64,000 nucleotides of DNA from MR-S7 sp000400995 (GTDB taxonomy: Bacteria > Pseudomonadota > Gammaproteobacteria > Burkholderiales > Burkholderiaceae_C). How positions within the stretch are numbered: position 1 is the first letter of the stretch; every line of letters begins with the position of its first letter. Both the position numbers and the translations under genes were made by a program. This document shows positions 61,936 through 64,000 of this stretch, one piece after another. The stretch covers positions 5,103,196 through 5,167,195 of the forward strand of contig NZ_CP152342.1 in assembly GCF_045291395.1 (NCBI RefSeq). The letters run 5' to 3'. The notes beneath the pieces are model-generated. The model searched no databases. It was not told the origin of the DNA and saw only the letters and a list, made by a program, of their open reading frames with translations.

Positions 61936-62031
61936 AAAAGGAGCTGCTTGTGCTTGCGGGGCAAGGTTTTCGGCATATTTCCATGCTGAAAGCCTTGTGC
62001 TAAAAGCGCAAGTAGCTCTCTTTTTTGAAGA
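61933..62031. repeat. dispersed hairpin repeat, copy K (long form)
   Basis: The element begins in the cheB stop codon. Family arms (GAGCTGCTTGTGCTTG; AAAAGCGCAAGTAGCTC) surround a 15-bp internal stem, CAAGGTTTTCGGCAT with ATGCTGAAAGCCTTG, with two G-T pairs. A/T-rich ends (AAAAAAGG and CTCTTTTTT) make it a likely two-way terminator between cheB and the ABC-F gene. Confidence 0.82.
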
Positions 62032-63912
62032 TCACGCCGAAAGCAGTTCCCAGCGCTCCAGCGCCTGCATCAGCAAGTCCTCGATCTCGCCATCGCGCGT
62101 GTGCAGCGCCGCCGCACGGGCGCCGTCGCGTGCATACAGGCTGCCGTCCGCCAGCTCGCCCCGGATCGCCTGCTGCTCCGTCTCCAGCGCCTCGATCTGC
62201 GCGGGCAACTGCTCCAGCTCGCGCTGCTCCTTGTAGCTCAGCTTCTTCTTCTGCATGGGCGGCAGCTTGTCCTGCGTCCGCTTGGGCTCCGCCTTCGGGG
62301 CGGACTTGGCCGCTGGCGCGCCCGCCAGCGCGCGGCTGCGCTGCGACTGGGCCAGCCAGTCCTGCACGCCGCCCTCGTATTCGCGCCACAGGCCATCGCC
62401 CTCGTAGGCGATGGTGCTCGTCACCACGTTGTCGAGAAAGGTGCGGTCATGGCTCACCAGGAACACCGTGCCGTCGTAGCTCTGCAGCAGCTCCTCCAGC
62501 AAGTCCAGCGTGTCGATGTCCAGATCGTTCGTCGGCTCGTCCAGCACCAGCACGTTGGCCGGGCGCGCGAACAGCCGCGCCAGCAGCAGCCGGTTGCGCT
62601 CGCCGCCCGAAAGGGAGCGCACGGGAGAGCGCGCCCGCGCCGGAGAGAACAGGAAGTCGCCCAGGTAGCTCTTGACGTGCTTGCGCTGCGCGCCGATCTC
62701 GATCCACTCGCTGCCCGGGCTGATGAAATCCTCCAGCGCCGCATCGAGGTCGATGCCGTGGCGCATCTGGTCGAAATACGCCACCTGCAGGTTGTTCCCA
62801 CGGCGCACACTGCCGCTGTCGGGCGCCAGCTCGCCCAGGATCATCTTCAGCAGCGTGGTCTTGCCGGCGCCGTTGGGCCCGATCAGCCCCACCTTGTCGC
62901 CGCGCAGGATGGTGGCGCTGAAGTCGCGCACGATGGTGCGCTCGCCGAACGCCTTGTTCACATGCGCCAGCTCGGCTACGATCTTGCCCTGGTAGCCGTT
63001 CTGGCTGCCCGAGGCGATGTCCATCCGCACGCTGCCCAGCGCTTCGCGCCGCGCCGCGCGGTTGGCGCGCAGGGTCTCCAGCCGGCCGATGCGGCTTTGG
63101 CTGCGCGTGCGTCGCGCCTCCACGCCCTTGCGGATCCACACCTCCTCCTGCGCCAGCAGCTTGTCGGCCTTGGCGTTGATCACTGCCTCCTGCGCGAGCT
63201 GCTCTTCCTTTTGCAGCACGTATTGCGCGAAATTGCCCGGGTACGAGCGCAACTGGCCCCGGTCCAACTCCACGATGCGCGTGGCGATGCGGTCCAGGAA
63301 CGCGCGGTCGTGGGTGATGGTGACGATGCCGCCCTTGAAATCCAGCAGCAGTTCCTCCAGCCACTCGATGGAGTCCAGGTCCAGGTGGTTGGTAGGCTCG
63401 TCGAGCAGCAGCACGTCCGGCCGCGCCACCAGGGCTTGCGCGAGCGCCACCCGTTTCTTGGTGCCGCCCGACAGTGTGCCGATCACGGCCTGCGCGTCCA
63501 GGTGCAGGCGCTGCAGCGTCTCCTCCACGCGCTGCTCCCAGTTCCAGGCGTCGTAGGCTTCTATCTGCGACTGGAGTGCATCCAGGTCCACACCCGCTGC
63601 GGCGGACAGGTACTGCTCACGCAGCGCCATGGCATGCGCCAGCCCCTGCGCTGCCGCCTGGAATACCGTGGCCTCCGGGGCCAGCAGCGGATCCTGTGCC
63701 ACGAAAGCAGTGCGCAGCCCCTGCTGCACGCTCAGCGTTCCATCGTCGGGCTTGGCCAGGCCGCCCAGAATCTTCAACAGGGACGACTTGCCGGCGCCAT
63801 TGCGCCCGATCAATCCCACCCGCTCGCCGGGCTCCAGCGCAAAGCCCGCGTGGTCCAGCAGGGCGACATGCCCAAAAGCCAGTTGGGCGTCCATCAAGGT
63901 AATCAGTGCCAT
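62032..63912 (-). CDS. uup: ABC-F family ATP-binding protein (Uup-like)
   Basis: ABC-F proteins are soluble twin-ATPase proteins that act on the ribosome or DNA rather than transport. The 626-residue protein has two nucleotide-binding domains. The first has the P-loop RVGLIGRNGAGKSSLLKILG, signature GTLSGGTKKRVALAQALV and Walker B VLLLDEPTNHLDLDS. The second has KVGLIGPNGAGKTTLLKMIL, SLSGGERNRLLLARLF and VLVLDEPTNDLDIDT. The linker has RRTRSQSRIGRLETLRANRA, typical of Uup, and a C-terminal coiled coil follows (~560-620). It is unrelated to motility and marks the right boundary of the flagellar region. Confidence 0.9.
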   Translation of the reverse strand: MALITLMDAQLAFGHVALLDHAGFALEPGERVGLIGRNGAGKSSLLKILGGLAKPDDGTLSVQQGLRTAFVAQDPLLAPEATVFQAAAQGLAHAMALREQYLSAAAGVDLDALQSQIEAYDAWNWEQRVEETLQRLHLDAQAVIGTLSGGTKKRVALAQALVARPDVLLLDEPTNHLDLDSIEWLEELLLDFKGGIVTITHDRAFLDRIATRIVELDRGQLRSYPGNFAQYVLQKEEQLAQEAVINAKADKLLAQEEVWIRKGVEARRTRSQSRIGRLETLRANRAARREALGSVRMDIASGSQNGYQGKIVAELAHVNKAFGERTIVRDFSATILRGDKVGLIGPNGAGKTTLLKMILGELAPDSGSVRRGNNLQVAYFDQMRHGIDLDAALEDFISPGSEWIEIGAQRKHVKSYLGDFLFSPARARSPVRSLSGGERNRLLLARLFARPANVLVLDEPTNDLDIDTLDLLEELLQSYDGTVFLVSHDRTFLDNVVTSTIAYEGDGLWREYEGGVQDWLAQSQRSRALAGAPAAKSAPKAEPKRTQDKLPPMQKKKLSYKEQRELEQLPAQIEALETEQQAIRGELADGSLYARDGARAAALHTRDGEIEDLLMQALERWELLSA

Positions 63913-64000
63913 GGCTCGAAATTATGGAGGGCGCCTGGAGAAGTTCTCCAAACAAGGGAAAAACCGATGTATACTCCAAGGCTACGCTGCCCGGTCAGCT
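63913..64000. other. upstream region of the ABC-F gene, no gene seen
   Basis: The 88 bp to the window edge contain no gene start that I can support. There is a 6-bp palindrome (GGAGAA-G-TTCTCC, 63937-63949) and, on the plus strand, a TGTATACT box (63968-63975) resembling an extended -10. No good -35 accompanies it. Either could belong to a divergent gene beyond the window. Confidence 0.35.

Noticed and set aside
1..64000. CRISPR arrays, rRNA, tRNA, insertion sequences
   Set aside because: No regularly spaced repeats, tRNA-like cloverleaf segments, rRNA sequence or transposase reading frames were seen.

Overview
The window is a high-GC, densely packed flagellar, motility and chemotaxis region from a betaproteobacterium, most likely Burkholderiales/Comamonadaceae (Acidovorax-like). 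The basis is the protein sequences, the gene order (flg; motAB-cheYZ-flhBAF-fliA; fliC-fliD; fliE/fliF to fliR; cheA-cheW-cheR-cheD-cheB), FliA-type promoters, and an intergenic AGCT..GCGCTT..AAGCGCT hairpin repeat that I recall from Comamonadaceae genomes. Genus is not determined.

Layout: 1-9049 (minus strand) is flgK(partial)-J-I-H-G-F-E-D-C-B, encoding the rod, hook, rings and hook-filament junction. flgA, flgM and flgN (9225-10736, plus) diverge from flgB. 10961-20276 (minus) is motA-motB-cheY-cheZ-flhB-flhA-flhF-(flhG-like)-fliA. 20411-37232 (minus) is an 11-gene glycan operon lying between the motor genes and flagellin. 37340-40777 (minus) is flagellin-fliD-flagellin. fliS and fliT (plus) follow, then fliE (minus), then fliF-G-H-I-J-K-L-M-N-O-P-Q-R (42439-53524, plus). 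A NarL-type response regulator and a receiver-histidine kinase follow on the minus strand. A chemotaxis operon (a CheZ-motif protein, cheY2, cheA, cheW, cheR, cheD, cheB) runs to 61935, and a Uup-type ABC-F ATPase gene (minus) closes the window.

The glycan operon encodes glucose-1-phosphate cytidylyltransferase, CDP-glucose 4,6-dehydratase, an RfbH/DdhC-type 3-dehydrase with its [2Fe-2S] cysteines, a NeuB-like synthase with SAF domain, a ThDP enzyme of acetolactate synthase fold (YerE-like by context), two methyltransferases, a sugar-nucleotide reductase/epimerase, a HAD phosphatase, and two giant multidomain glycosyltransferases at either end. Its position next to fliC suggests it makes and attaches an unusual branched CDP-deoxysugar to flagellin. 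This is inference, but it is the best candidate for an undescribed system here.

Two cross-cutting observations matter for any user. First, at least seven genes (flgH, both giant glycosyltransferases, the HAD phosphatase, the FkbM methyltransferase, fliF and cheA) are each broken by one missing base in a G/C homopolymer, and fliS is also out of frame at a C-run. Several are essential for motility and the lesions are of one kind, so an assembly or base-calling artefact is more likely than true pseudogenes. Second, eleven copies of one hairpin repeat lie just downstream of stop codons, two of them with an extra internal hairpin. FliA (sigma28) promoters are recognisable before flgM, before the second flagellin gene and before fliS.
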